From the NCBI GenBank assembly GCA_018266775.1, contig JAFDZS010000010.1, positions 400,926 to 464,925 on the forward strand: a DNA stretch of 64,000 bases, written 5' to 3'. The stretch's first letter is position 1, and each line of letters starts with the position of its first letter. The notes beneath the pieces were generated by a model. The model saw only the letters and a list, made by a program, of their open reading frames with translations, did not search any database and was not told where the DNA came from. This stretch comes from Bacteroidota bacterium (GTDB lineage Bacteria > Bacteroidota > Bacteroidia > Chitinophagales > Chitinophagaceae). A program made the translations under genes and the position numbers. Of the stretch, positions 7,591-17,600 are shown piece by piece.

Positions 7591-9009
7591 TTAGAATTCA
7601 TTAGGCCCTTTAAATTCTCCCACTGCCTGGCCATACCAGCAATATTGTTTATCGGTATTGTAGCTGATTTCAAAAATCCGCCAGGGTTTTTCAGCGCAGA
7701 TTCCTTCATGAGTTTTTCTGAATTCCAGATTACAACTGGAAAAGAATGGGCATTTATATTTTTCTGTTTTCTCTACTTTACTAGTGGAATTTAACCAATG
7801 CGCTTTTTGGTAATGATCATAGGCTATCAGAACTTTTAGTGCCTGGCTTTGTTCATCGGCAAATGAAGCGGTGCCAAGAAAATCTCTCATGTACTCGGCT
7901 TCATCCTTAAATATGTACATGTAATCACAGATAGGGAGTAGTTCCAGAAGTCTTAAATATTCCCCTTTGATAACAAAATCAACCTCAAAAGTCGGAGATT
8001 CGCAACGCAATAGATACCCTTTTTTAGCTTCTTCTGTGACAATGGTAAATGCGCTGTGTAATTGCTTTCTCTTTTTGAATATTTCTATAATTTCATCTTG
8101 AGCTTCATTAAAATCTTCAAGCTTTGAAACTAAGATTGCAGCTGTTTCACTCTTTAATTTAAAAAGTATATTTTCCTTACTGATGCCTGCTTCAATTGCT
8201 GTTTTAATTCTTTCAATAAATGCAATGAAAACACTACCGCAATCTAAATAGGAAAGGGAAAGAGAAGCAGCAACTAAAAAACATTCTTTATCAATGTTGG
8301 GATATATATATGTTGCAAGGGTCCGCAGCATCGTATATTCTGTAGCTTTCAAGTCATCTTTTATTTCGGGTAATCCATTTGATTGCTGGTTTATAAGCCT
8401 GTCAAGTTCATAAGCTAACCCCTCATAAATATAGAACTTGCCAAATGGAAGTGAAGCATCCTTGTATTGCCCTTTAATAAATAGTTTTATTGTTATTAAA
8501 GGGATGCCAATTTTAAAGCAAACTAAATCTGTGCCGTCAAGCAGATAAGCATCTTGTTCTATAAGGGAGAATGAATCAACCTTAAGTAATATTCCTTCTA
8601 ATTCTCCCCCTCCATTTATAACTTCTTTGGTGGCATAGATTTTTGAAAATTTGTCAAGCAGTTCCTTGTTTTTAAAATCAAAGCCGGTGTATTCGCAATT
8701 GTCTAAATAGGAACTGAAATGCGCACTAAAAATACTTTTTAGGATCAGATCAAGGGACAGGCCAATATTGCCAATCACTGTGCTAATTTCATGTATATAA
8801 TGTATGTATTCATGAAATAACGGAGTCAAGTTTTGAGATTGTAATTCTTTTTGAACTGATGAAGTGATAGCGTCTTGAGGGAACAGCCCGAATTGCTTTC
8901 GGAATTTATTTGTAGACACTGAAAAATAATACTTACTGATGAAATAAGTGGCCGCTATATCTTTTTTATGCAGTTCGTTTAATCTTTTTAATTGCTCTTT
9001 TTCAATCAT
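7591..9009 (-). CDS. Unknown protein with HExxHxxHE motif and Cys-rich tail
   Basis: 472 residues, family not recognised. A metal-site-like motif HEYIHYIHE lies at residues 66-74, where HExxH is the zincin signature and a further His-Glu follows. The segment after it is hydrophobic (STVIGNIGLSLDL). The last 50 residues hold four cysteines (C-x5-C spacing in CPFFSSC, then two more), perhaps a metal cluster. No signal peptide or membrane helix is evident, so it is probably cytosolic. It is a single minus-strand gene between radC-like and oriT, a typical cargo position. A zinc peptidase is one possibility; function is not established. Confidence 0.6.
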   Translation of the reverse strand: MIEKEQLKRLNELHKKDIAATYFISKYYFSVSTNKFRKQFGLFPQDAITSSVQKELQSQNLTPLFHEYIHYIHEISTVIGNIGLSLDLILKSIFSAHFSSYLDNCEYTGFDFKNKELLDKFSKIYATKEVINGGGELEGILLKVDSFSLIEQDAYLLDGTDLVCFKIGIPLITIKLFIKGQYKDASLPFGKFYIYEGLAYELDRLINQQSNGLPEIKDDLKATEYTMLRTLATYIYPNIDKECFLVAASLSLSYLDCGSVFIAFIERIKTAIEAGISKENILFKLKSETAAILVSKLEDFNEAQDEIIEIFKKRKQLHSAFTIVTEEAKKGYLLRCESPTFEVDFVIKGEYLRLLELLPICDYMYIFKDEAEYMRDFLGTASFADEQSQALKVLIAYDHYQKAHWLNSTSKVEKTEKYKCPFFSSCNLEFRKTHEGICAEKPWRIFEISYNTDKQYCWYGQAVGEFKGPNEF

Positions 9010-9174
9010 ATTTTATTTAGATTAGTCAGCGTTTTTTTCGAGCGAAAGCTGAATAGAATTCGGGTTGGGGAGCGTTTTTTATTTCTATATGGAATGTTTG
9101 CGTCTTTTTTAACTGTAGTTTTCAGCCTGATAGTTAGGATTTTGATAAAAACTTAACACTGAAAAGCGTTAGTC

Positions 9175-9468
9175 TCAATGAGCTAATTCATGGGTGTCAA
9201 CAGCCAATTTTAAAGCCATAATTACTGAGTTGTCAATAATTTTATTAGTTTCGGCAACATCATACCAATTGCCTTCTGTTGTCTTGTATAATATGCAGGA
9301 AAATTGTCCAGTATTGTCACCCTCTTTTGTGAAATTATACTCTTGTAAAACTGCTATAACATTGCCCAGCGCATTGGTCAATTCATACGGCTTTATGGTG
9401 TAATAAAACTGGCTATTATCTTCCAAAGTAATTTGGTTGCTGAAAAGGTTCTTAAGGGCATCTCTCAT
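9175..9468 (-). CDS. Small hypothetical protein
   Basis: 97 residues from the ATG at 9468; an upstream extension to 9540 adds a hydrophobic stretch that looks untranslated or accidental. The sequence (QFYYTIKPYELTNALGNVIAVL) looks like a compact alpha/beta protein with no recognisable motif. Function unknown. Located just upstream of oriT, on the opposite strand to the mob genes. Confidence 0.5.
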   Translation of the reverse strand: MRDALKNLFSNQITLEDNSQFYYTIKPYELTNALGNVIAVLQEYNFTKEGDNTGQFSCILYKTTEGNWYDVAETNKIIDNSVIMALKLAVDTHELAH

Positions 9469-9707
9469 ATCACAATAATAAATTAAATGGCAAATGCTGC
9501 AAAACCAACTTATTAACATGGCTAAAATATAGCCATACAATGATAAACCTTGGTATAATTTTTAACTTTACAGAGCGACAGTGTTTTGTAGTGAAAATGA
9601 ATAGTGATGAGTATTAAAAACCTAAGTTTAAAAGTTTTATTTATCTCCTTCATAAGTGGAATAATCTTCTTTATTCTTACTTATCATCTTTCACTAATTA
9701 CAAATGC

Positions 9708-9823
9708 TCCGGCAAGTAAGCTTTATCAAGGCGTAATGTGCCTGGTCTTGCACATGGCAAGATGTACAAACGTTATACGTTTGGGGCATCTTGCCCTACG
9801 CTCCGGAGTCGCTTCGGGATGGT
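9708..9823 (+). other. oriT: Origin of transfer (oriT) candidate
   Basis: Directly before mobC and the relaxase gene lies a nested hairpin: GGCAAGATG (9756-9764) pairs with CATCTTGCC (9787-9795), and inside it CAAACGT (9767-9773) pairs with ACGTTTG (9777-9783). CATCTTGC at 9787-9794 fits the YATCYTGY nick pattern of P-type relaxases, so nicking near 9793/9794 is my inference. CTCCGGAG (9801-9808) is a further palindrome. Reading frames through this region on both strands (9604-9825 plus, 9726-10037 minus) are best regarded as chance frames. Confidence 0.7.
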
Positions 9824-9866
9824 GAAAGGCATTAAAAACTAAAACAGATTTTTTAAACTCAGGGAT

Positions 9867-10262
9867 ATGAAGAAGAAGGATATTGAAGTGAGAAATAAAA
9901 TGGTGGTAGTGAGGATGAACAATACCGAATTTGAAAAGGCGGAAAACCTGCGAAAGAAGACTACTGAGAAATACCTCAGTAGCTATCTGAGAAAACTGTC
10001 TTTGGAAAAGCCAGTTACGGTTAAATATCGTAACCAATCGGCAGATGATTTTTTAAAAGAGATGTTAGGGCTTAAAAAAGAACTGAATAGTATTGGTAAT
10101 AATTTTAACCAGGCAGTACACAAATTACACTTGCTGGATAAAATACCAGAGTTCAGGGGTTGGATAAGCCAATTTGATGGGTTGCAAAAATCTTTGGTGA
10201 ACAAGGTGGAGGAAATAAAATTAAAGGTGAATCAACTCTACGAACAATGGTTACTAAAATAA
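9867..10262 (+). CDS. mobC: MobC-type relaxosome accessory protein
   Basis: 131 residues. The N-terminal half (about 8-55) resembles a ribbon-helix-helix DNA-binding domain (VVVRMNNTEFEKAENLRKK), and the second half has LKKELNSIGNNFNQAVHKL, the typical Bacteroidota MobC signature. It binds oriT and helps the relaxase. It begins 43 bases after the oriT region and overlaps the relaxase start by 16 bases, showing translational coupling. Confidence 0.9.
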   Translation: MKKKDIEVRNKMVVVRMNNTEFEKAENLRKKTTEKYLSSYLRKLSLEKPVTVKYRNQSADDFLKEMLGLKKELNSIGNNFNQAVHKLHLLDKIPEFRGWISQFDGLQKSLVNKVEEIKLKVNQLYEQWLLK

Positions 10263-11521
10263 CGATACCAAAAAGTATTGAAGCTGCATTAAACTACAAC
10301 GAAAAGAAAGTGCAAAATGGAAACGCAGTTTGTTTACAGGCGGCTAATTATTTAAACGAAGCAAAGGATATGAACTTTTATCAAAAATTAGATGGCTTTG
10401 AACAACTGAATAGTTTGAATGACAGAGCAACAACTAAAACCCTTCATGTATCACTAAATTTTGACCCATCAGAAAAAATAGCTGATGATAAGCTTTTAAA
10501 AATTGCAGAGTTGTACATGAATAAAATTGGATTCGGAGAGCAGCCTTTTATAGTTTACAAACATGAAGATGCCGGGCATCCGCACATCCACATTGTAAGC
10601 ACCACTATCAAAGCAGATGGCGGCAGGATTAATACCCACAATATCGGAAGGAATCAATCAGAAAAAGCAAGAAAGGAAATAGAGCAAATGTATGGACTGG
10701 TAAAAGCAGAACGGCAGCAGCAATTGATAAAGCCTGGTATCAAGCCGGTGGATGCACAAAAAGCCATCTATGGCAAGTCGGAAACAAAGCGTAGTATTTC
10801 AAATGTGGTAGGTGCAGTATTCAGTCAATACAAGTTTACTTCCTTGCCTGAGTTTAATGCGGCTTTAAAACAATTCAATGTTATTGCAGACAGGGGAAAG
10901 GAAGAAGGAAGGATTTACAAAAAGCGCGGGCTGGTTTACCGCATTTTGGATGCGAATGGTAATAAGGTTGGAGTACCTATTAAAGCAAGCGCTATCGGAT
11001 GTAAACCAATACTTGATAATTTGGAAAAGAAATTTATTACCAATGAATCCGCAAAAGAACCATTGAAGCAAAGAACTAAAAATGCCATTGATGATTGCCT
11101 GAAAACGGCAATGGGGGATATGAATAATTTAGTAGTGGCTCTATCACAAAAACAAATCTATACAATACTGAGACAAAATACGGAAGGCAGGCTATATGGT
11201 GTCACTTTCGTGGATAATCAAAGTAAAGTTGTTTTTAATGGCAGTGATTTGGGAAAGGGATACAGTGCAGCAGCTTTGCAAAGTAGGCTGGCAACTGAAA
11301 ACGAAAAACCACTGACACAGGATGAAACAGCAAACAGTAGTTCTGCAGGTTCGAAACAGAAAGACATGAACCAACTAAAGCACCAGGAAAAAACTATAAA
11401 ACCAGGTATTAAAAACGAAGGATTACTGGATATTCTTTTTTCGGCCAAAGAACAATTTGATTACACGCCAGCTGGCCTGGTAAAAAAGAAAAAGAAGAAA
11501 AAGAAAAACCGCGATTTCTAA
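10247..11521 (+). CDS. mobA: Relaxase/mobilisation nuclease (MobA type)
   Basis: 424 residues. The metal-binding histidine triad is seen as HPHIHIVSTT near residues 109-118. A tyrosine near residue 17 (ALNYNEKKV) is a candidate for the nicking residue. The relaxase domain covers about 1-180; the rest is unassigned and ends in a lysine run (about 414-421). It nicks oriT and stays bound to the transferred strand. Together with mobC and the coupling protein it makes the element mobilisable; the mating-pore genes are not in the window, so transfer may need a helper or genes to the left. Confidence 0.92.
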   Translation: MVTKITIPKSIEAALNYNEKKVQNGNAVCLQAANYLNEAKDMNFYQKLDGFEQLNSLNDRATTKTLHVSLNFDPSEKIADDKLLKIAELYMNKIGFGEQPFIVYKHEDAGHPHIHIVSTTIKADGGRINTHNIGRNQSEKARKEIEQMYGLVKAERQQQLIKPGIKPVDAQKAIYGKSETKRSISNVVGAVFSQYKFTSLPEFNAALKQFNVIADRGKEEGRIYKKRGLVYRILDANGNKVGVPIKASAIGCKPILDNLEKKFITNESAKEPLKQRTKNAIDDCLKTAMGDMNNLVVALSQKQIYTILRQNTEGRLYGVTFVDNQSKVVFNGSDLGKGYSAAALQSRLATENEKPLTQDETANSSSAGSKQKDMNQLKHQEKTIKPGIKNEGLLDILFSAKEQFDYTPAGLVKKKKKKKKNRDF

Positions 11522-11540
11522 AATATAAAAAAATGAGGTT

Positions 11541-13499
11541 ATGTCACTAACAGGAGAGAACGAACAGGGGCTGCGAAAAATAGTTGACCTGACAAGATTT
11601 GCAAGCATCTTTATCCTGCTGCTGCATTTCTATTATTACTGCTATACAGCATTTGTTCAATGGGGAGTTGAAAGCACCATTACAGACAGGTTGATGACGA
11701 ATATTGTAAATACGGGTTTATTCAGTAATCAGTTTTTTTCTAAGTTTTTGGCAATTGGGTTATTGATCATTTCCCTATTGGGAGCACAAGGTAAAAAGGA
11801 TGAAAAAATTAATAAAAGGATTGTAACGGTTTATTTACTGATCGGGGTATTGTTGTTTTTCTTTAGTGGAATTTTATTGCAGCTAAACTATCCTTTGGAA
11901 AGAGTAGCTATGATTTATATGACCTCAACGGGAATTGGTTTTTTAGGCATTCTTGCTGGTGGTAATTTGCTTAGCCGTTTGATCAAGATCAATTTGTCAA
12001 ATGATGTTTTTAATTCACTGAATGAAACTTTTCCGCAGGAAGAAAGATTGCTCACCAATGAATATTCTATCAACCTCACCGCACGGTATAACCTGAAAGG
12101 TAGGATAAGGAAAAGCTGGATAAATATTATCAATCCTTTCCGTGGACTACTGGTTATTGGCAGTCCGGGTTCAGGTAAAAGCTGGTTTGTTATTCAGCAT
12201 GTGATTAAACAGCATATCGAAAAGGGCTTTGCCATGTTTGTCTATGACTTTAAATATGATGACCTTTCTAAAATTGTTTACAACTGGTTGCAGCAAAATA
12301 AACACAACTATCAGGTAAGTCCCTATTTCTATGTGATTAATTTCGATAACTTATCAATTTCTCATCGCTGCAATCCTTTAGATCCAACCACCATGAATGA
12401 CATTACTGATGCCACCGAATCAGCCAGAACAATTTTGTTGGGACTAAATCGGGAGTGGATTAACAAGCAGGGGGATTTCTTTGTGGAATCGCCTATCAAT
12501 TTTGTTACGGCTATCATTTGGTTTTTGAAGAAATATGCAGATGGGAAATATTGCACCCTGCCGCATGTTATTGAACTGATGCAATCTGATTACGATGAAC
12601 TATTTCCGGTGCTAAATACCCAGTCTGAAATTGAGGTATTGGTAAACCCATTTATCACTGCTTACCAAAATGATGCTATGGAACAATTGGAAGGGCAGGT
12701 GGCCTCTGCAAAAATAGGTATGGCACGATTGGCTTCGCCGCAATTGTATTGGGTGTTATCGGGCAACGATTTTACTTTAGACATCAATAACCCTAAACAT
12801 CCTAAAATCGTTTGCGTAGGTAATAATCCGGAGAAGCAACAAATCTATGGTGCTGTTCTGTCTCTTTATATTTCCAGACTGATCCGGCAGGTGAATAGAA
12901 AAGGAATGTTGAAATGCAGTTTAGTCTTTGATGAATTTCCAACGATTTATTTCAACAACATGGACAGCCTGATTGCAACAGCAAGAAGCAACAAAGTGGC
13001 TACCACTTTAGCCATGCAGGATTTTAGTCAGTTAAAAAAGGATTATGGAAAGGAACAAGCTGATGTAATTGTTAACATCACCGGTAACATTATCAGTGGT
13101 CAGGTTACGGGGGAGACCTCTAAACTTTTGTCAGAGCGTTTCGGAAAAATAATGCAGGACAGGCAGAGTGTTTCTATAAATCGGACGGATACTTCTATCA
13201 GTCACTCCAAACAATTAGACAGCGCTATCCCAGCTTCAAAGATTGCAGCACTTTCTTCCGGCGAATTTGTAGGGCTTGTTGCGGATAACCCGGATGAGAA
13301 AATTAAATTAAAGATGTTTCATGCGGAAATTATCAATGATGCGGATAAACTGAATGAGGAGGTAAGCCGGTATAAAGATATTCCTGTGGTATCCAATGTT
13401 ACCCAGCAACAGGTGTTAGATAATTATTACCAGGTGAAGCTGGAGGTGAAGCGGTTGATAGGGGATGAGGTGGGGCGGTTGAAGGAAATACAGAATTAA
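11541..13499 (+). CDS. traG: VirD4/TraG-type conjugative coupling protein
   Basis: 652 residues. Four hydrophobic helices lie in the first 150 residues, with a FYYYCY stretch like the YWFCY motif of Bacteroidota coupling proteins. Walker A GSPGSGKS is near residue 208 and Walker B LVFDEFPT near 462. It feeds the relaxase-DNA complex to the mating pore. The gene starts 19 bases after the relaxase. Its stop codon overlaps that of convergent jetD by two bases, so the Wadjet cargo joins exactly at its end. A decayed copy of its tail is found at 20305-20658. Confidence 0.93.
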   Translation: MSLTGENEQGLRKIVDLTRFASIFILLLHFYYYCYTAFVQWGVESTITDRLMTNIVNTGLFSNQFFSKFLAIGLLIISLLGAQGKKDEKINKRIVTVYLLIGVLLFFFSGILLQLNYPLERVAMIYMTSTGIGFLGILAGGNLLSRLIKINLSNDVFNSLNETFPQEERLLTNEYSINLTARYNLKGRIRKSWINIINPFRGLLVIGSPGSGKSWFVIQHVIKQHIEKGFAMFVYDFKYDDLSKIVYNWLQQNKHNYQVSPYFYVINFDNLSISHRCNPLDPTTMNDITDATESARTILLGLNREWINKQGDFFVESPINFVTAIIWFLKKYADGKYCTLPHVIELMQSDYDELFPVLNTQSEIEVLVNPFITAYQNDAMEQLEGQVASAKIGMARLASPQLYWVLSGNDFTLDINNPKHPKIVCVGNNPEKQQIYGAVLSLYISRLIRQVNRKGMLKCSLVFDEFPTIYFNNMDSLIATARSNKVATTLAMQDFSQLKKDYGKEQADVIVNITGNIISGQVTGETSKLLSERFGKIMQDRQSVSINRTDTSISHSKQLDSAIPASKIAALSSGEFVGLVADNPDEKIKLKMFHAEIINDADKLNEEVSRYKDIPVVSNVTQQQVLDNYYQVKLEVKRLIGDEVGRLKEIQN

Positions 13500-14650
13500 T
13501 GTGATAGAGTGTCTTCATGCGAAATAGCCTTTATTATATATTCATGAGAGAGACTTTCTTGTTCTAACCTTCCGTTTATTTCAAATAACCTTTCTAAAGC
13601 ATTCCCCTCGGTAAAAGTCAATTCACTCAAATTGAGATATCTATATTTAGTAGGTTGTTTATGTATTTCTGCACTATGGAATAGCAACGCATCAATATCC
13701 ATTAGTACACTTTTTGTATGGGGATATAATTTCCTGCATTGCCTTAACATAGCATAGCCATCTTCATCCATATCTCCCCAGTAATAAAGCTTAACGTTAT
13801 TAAACCAGGCAATATCACTGAGTAATTCTAAAGCTTTTCCTCTGCTGCAAATAGCTAGCGAATGCTTTCTTTCTGGAAGCATAAAAAGGGCAGTCTCATT
13901 CTCTACCATCCATAATTCCGTGATTTCCCAATTTCGATTACGTAAATTTTCGGGAGTAGCCCCAAGCACCACCATGCCTTGGGTATTTTGAACTGCAAGC
14001 TCTTCATCTAACCAACGAATGGGAAATAAAACAGGTTTTCTCTTAAGACCAACTGCATGATTTAATGATGTGTAATCAATGTTGTCTTTTTCAGAATTAA
14101 AATGCTGTAATAAAGACAAAATAATTCTTTCATTCTCTTCAATGAATTTTGTATGAACAGGAACTGGAAGATTACGTATATAATAAGTCGTGGCGTCGTT
14201 AGATAAAAGATAATCTACGACTGCACACAAACCCGCCCAATTATCAATATGTTTTATCAAGACCTCCGGATCTTTTACAAGCCAACCTGTAATTCCTTGT
14301 CTCCACCTTTTTAAGTCGGCTAATATCTGGTCGAAAATCAATATTTCTTTTTCCTTTTGAATAAGAAACAAAAAATCCTCAGCGGTATTTACAATCACGT
14401 TATTCGGCCATCTCTGCTTTCCAATTTTTTTGCTTATCCACTGCTCCCATTCTATATCCCAACCTTTTTTGTCCTCAGTTTTTTCGAATTGTAAAAACAT
14501 TTTGATGGCATTATGTAGGTCAATTGAATTGTCAGGTTTGTTTTTACCGCCTCTCAAGATTATCTGTTCAAATTGATTTTCACAAATGCGATTCTTTAGA
14601 AAGCCGACATATTTTTTTTCAAGTTGCTGTATAAAATTTACGCTATTCAT
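13496..14650 (-). CDS. jetD: Wadjet JetD, Toprim-type nuclease subunit
   Basis: 384 residues, matching DUF3322 plus DUF2220. RNLPVPVHTKFIEENE is characteristic of the family. The Toprim-type metal residues appear as the E of MVENETALFML and the acidic cluster YYWGDMDEDGYAML near residue 287. JetD cuts plasmid DNA that has been extruded by the JetABC motor. It is last in the jetABCD operon, overlapping the jetC stop by four bases (ATGA). All expected catalytic acids seem present, so the subunit should be active. Confidence 0.93.
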   Translation of the reverse strand: MNSVNFIQQLEKKYVGFLKNRICENQFEQIILRGGKNKPDNSIDLHNAIKMFLQFEKTEDKKGWDIEWEQWISKKIGKQRWPNNVIVNTAEDFLFLIQKEKEILIFDQILADLKRWRQGITGWLVKDPEVLIKHIDNWAGLCAVVDYLLSNDATTYYIRNLPVPVHTKFIEENERIILSLLQHFNSEKDNIDYTSLNHAVGLKRKPVLFPIRWLDEELAVQNTQGMVVLGATPENLRNRNWEITELWMVENETALFMLPERKHSLAICSRGKALELLSDIAWFNNVKLYYWGDMDEDGYAMLRQCRKLYPHTKSVLMDIDALLFHSAEIHKQPTKYRYLNLSELTFTEGNALERLFEINGRLEQESLSHEYIIKAISHEDTLSH

Positions 14651-17600
14651 AAAGGGAGCGACGATTTTTCGATTTTATCTTTTAGTTCTTTGATAGTCAT
14701 GTTATAGATTATACTATTGCGATTATTTACTCGCTGCACAAGATGTACATGGGCGATGTAATCCTGAACTATCTGAATTTTGTCGCTGGGAGTAACCACA
14801 AGTAATTGCAAATGCAACTGTTTACATAATTCCATTAGATACGTAGCCTTTTCTTCATCCTGGTTACTAAAGCTTTCATCTACGGCTATAAAGCGTAAGC
14901 TTTTGCTATTTTTGCCTTCTTTAGTAATTCCAAATTGATAAGCTATGGCGCTGCATAGAATTGTGTAAGTAAGTTGAGCTTTTTCTCCACCAGAAAGCTG
15001 ACCCATTTGCCTGTAGGTCTTTTTTAATTCATCAGTACCTCTGTATTTTTCATCAGCCCAAAACTCAAACCAATTCCTTACATCCAAAACCTTGGATCGA
15101 TAACTTTCGTTACTATCCAGACTGTCAATAAGTGGATTGATTTTTTGAGTGAAATGAAGCGCTTTTTCTTCGAAACTACTTTGTTGCCAATTAGCAGCTT
15201 GCGGTAATGCTTCCAGTAGCTGGCTTTTAAACTGCCTGATTTCACTGCCAGCCTGAACAGGTTGCTTGCGCAATTGAACATATGTATCAGGGAGGCGGTT
15301 GAAGTTAATGCCTTTAAGTGAATCATTCAATTTTGTTATGCTTGCACTCACATCTCTTTCCCACTTTTCCAGTTCTTCATTTAAACCGCCGATTTTATAA
15401 GTGATGGTGATATTAATATAGTTTTCAAAATCTTTTTTATACTTTGGAAGATTCTCAGTGTTTAATTTTTCCATCCATTCAATATATTCATCGGCATATT
15501 TTGCGTCATCTGGTAAACTCAAAACATCTCCCATCCAATCAGGATATTTATTCGCCAGTTCTGCTGATGGATTCTTTATTTTCATTATAGAACGGCTTAA
15601 GGCTTTTTCAATATCCTGCGTCTGTGACCTTTTTTCCTCCAGTTCATTTTCTTTAGCAGACCTGAATTCACTGTATTTACCTTCTAAATTGTTAAGCGTG
15701 ACCGATCCCAATACAGCATGATATTTTTGTTGAAACCGAAGTAATTGATCTTTGTCTTCTTCTCTAATATTTTCTACTAGTTGATTTAGATTACTTATTT
15801 GTTCATTTGTTCGTTGCAGATCACTTTTAGCAATTGCTTCTTTTCCGACTAGTTCCGTTTTAAGTTTTTCAGCTTCATTTTTTAACTCTCCAATTTCTTC
15901 GTGTTGCTTTTTCAATTGGTTTAAAGCTTTATTCTCTTTGGTTAAAGCAGTTATCTGCTCCTGGATCTTATGCATTCTTCGTTGAGATGCTTCAACATCT
16001 ATATCATCAAAAGAGGGGTATTCCCCAATTCTGTTACTTGCATAAAATTGACCTTGCAAGCGCTTTGATTTAGTTTTGCAACGCAAAATAATATCATCGG
16101 CCTTAGAAATATTATCAGAAAGAGTGTCCCTTTTTCTTAACAGCGCATTCTTTTTCTTTTCATTATCCCAACCCATAACGTAGTTTCCCGGATCATTACT
16201 GTTCGGGCGATCATCTTTTTCATGCCGTTGCCTATTTTTGATTAATCCATTAATTGTAATGGCTTTTTCATAACGGTCAAGTGTTTTTTCATCATTAATA
16301 CAGATATAGCTATACTGTGTGATTATTTGTTGTTCTACCCATTTATTCATTTTGTGTTCTGGATTAAACTCCAATTTTTCATGAACGCTATCAGGTTCGC
16401 CGAATTGAACAAGGGGAATATCCTTTACATGTTCGTATACTAACCGACCTTTTAGATTTTCTCTGTTGACATATTTACTTACCTTACTGTAGTATTTATC
16501 AGGTACTATCAAACGCATGGCAAATGGTCTTAATAATTTTTCTAACGCAGGTTGCCACGCTAATTCATCAAATTTAACCTGCATAAGCTCTCCCGCAAAT
16601 GGCAACTCATCGGAACTTATACCTAAATCGGCGCATAATGTGCTACGAATACCAATAAGATGATGTGGAATATTGCTTTTGCTTGTCAAAAGACTGTTTA
16701 ACTCTTTCTCAATCTCTGCCTTTGTAGTACTATCTGTATCCAATTTTCTTTTTGCCTCGTATTCATCATCCTCGTTAAGACGTTGCTCTCTTTCCAGAGT
16801 AAGTAGCTTTTTTGCATTCTCCTTTTTTATCCGTGAATAAGATGCTTCATCTGAAATCAAAGTCTCAGATAGGTTAAGTGTGTTAACCCACTGGTTAAAC
16901 TCGTCCAGCTTTCTTAATGATGTATCTCTCTTTGTTGACAAATCCAATAATTCCTTTTCTAATTGCTGAAGTCTTTGCCCTGCTTTATTCTGATCTATCT
17001 GATTAAGAATATTTCGCTCTTCTTCAGAAAGCCTTTTAACTTCTCTGTCATGATGTTGTATTTTAATATTCAGTTCATCAATTTCAGCATTAAATCTCTC
17101 AGCTTCTGAAAGTAAAAGCTGGTAGTGCGTATATCTATTCCATAACAATGAGGTGTTTAGAAGTTGACTTAAGCTTTGCTGTTCATTTAATGCCATCTTG
17201 TATTTATCGAAAAAATCTTTTACCAGGCTGAGCATTGAAAGTTGCTCCTCTGACTTCTTAATATTTCTGCGGGCGTCTTGGAGGGTAGAAAGATGTTCTT
17301 TAAGTTGTTGAAACTGTTCTTCAATATTGCGTGGTTCCAGCATATGGGTTCGTATGAATTCATCAAGATTACCCAATACCTTAATTCCAACTGTCTGATT
17401 AAACAAATGAAGCGCTTGTATGCTTTGCATGCCTAAAACGGTGACCAAACGTTGTGCATATTTACTTGCTGAATCAAACCATTCAACAAATTTCCGGGAA
17501 GTTTTATTATAGCGTTGATCTATGGTTCGTTTCCAATTACCGCCTAAGTCAAATGGCTTAAAATCATCTTCTATTTTAAGTGCTTTGTGGGCAATACCAA

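Noticed and set aside
9604..9825. 73-codon plus-strand frame upstream of mobC
   Set aside because: It runs through the nested oriT hairpins; its second half is dictated by palindromic DNA, so it is a chance frame.
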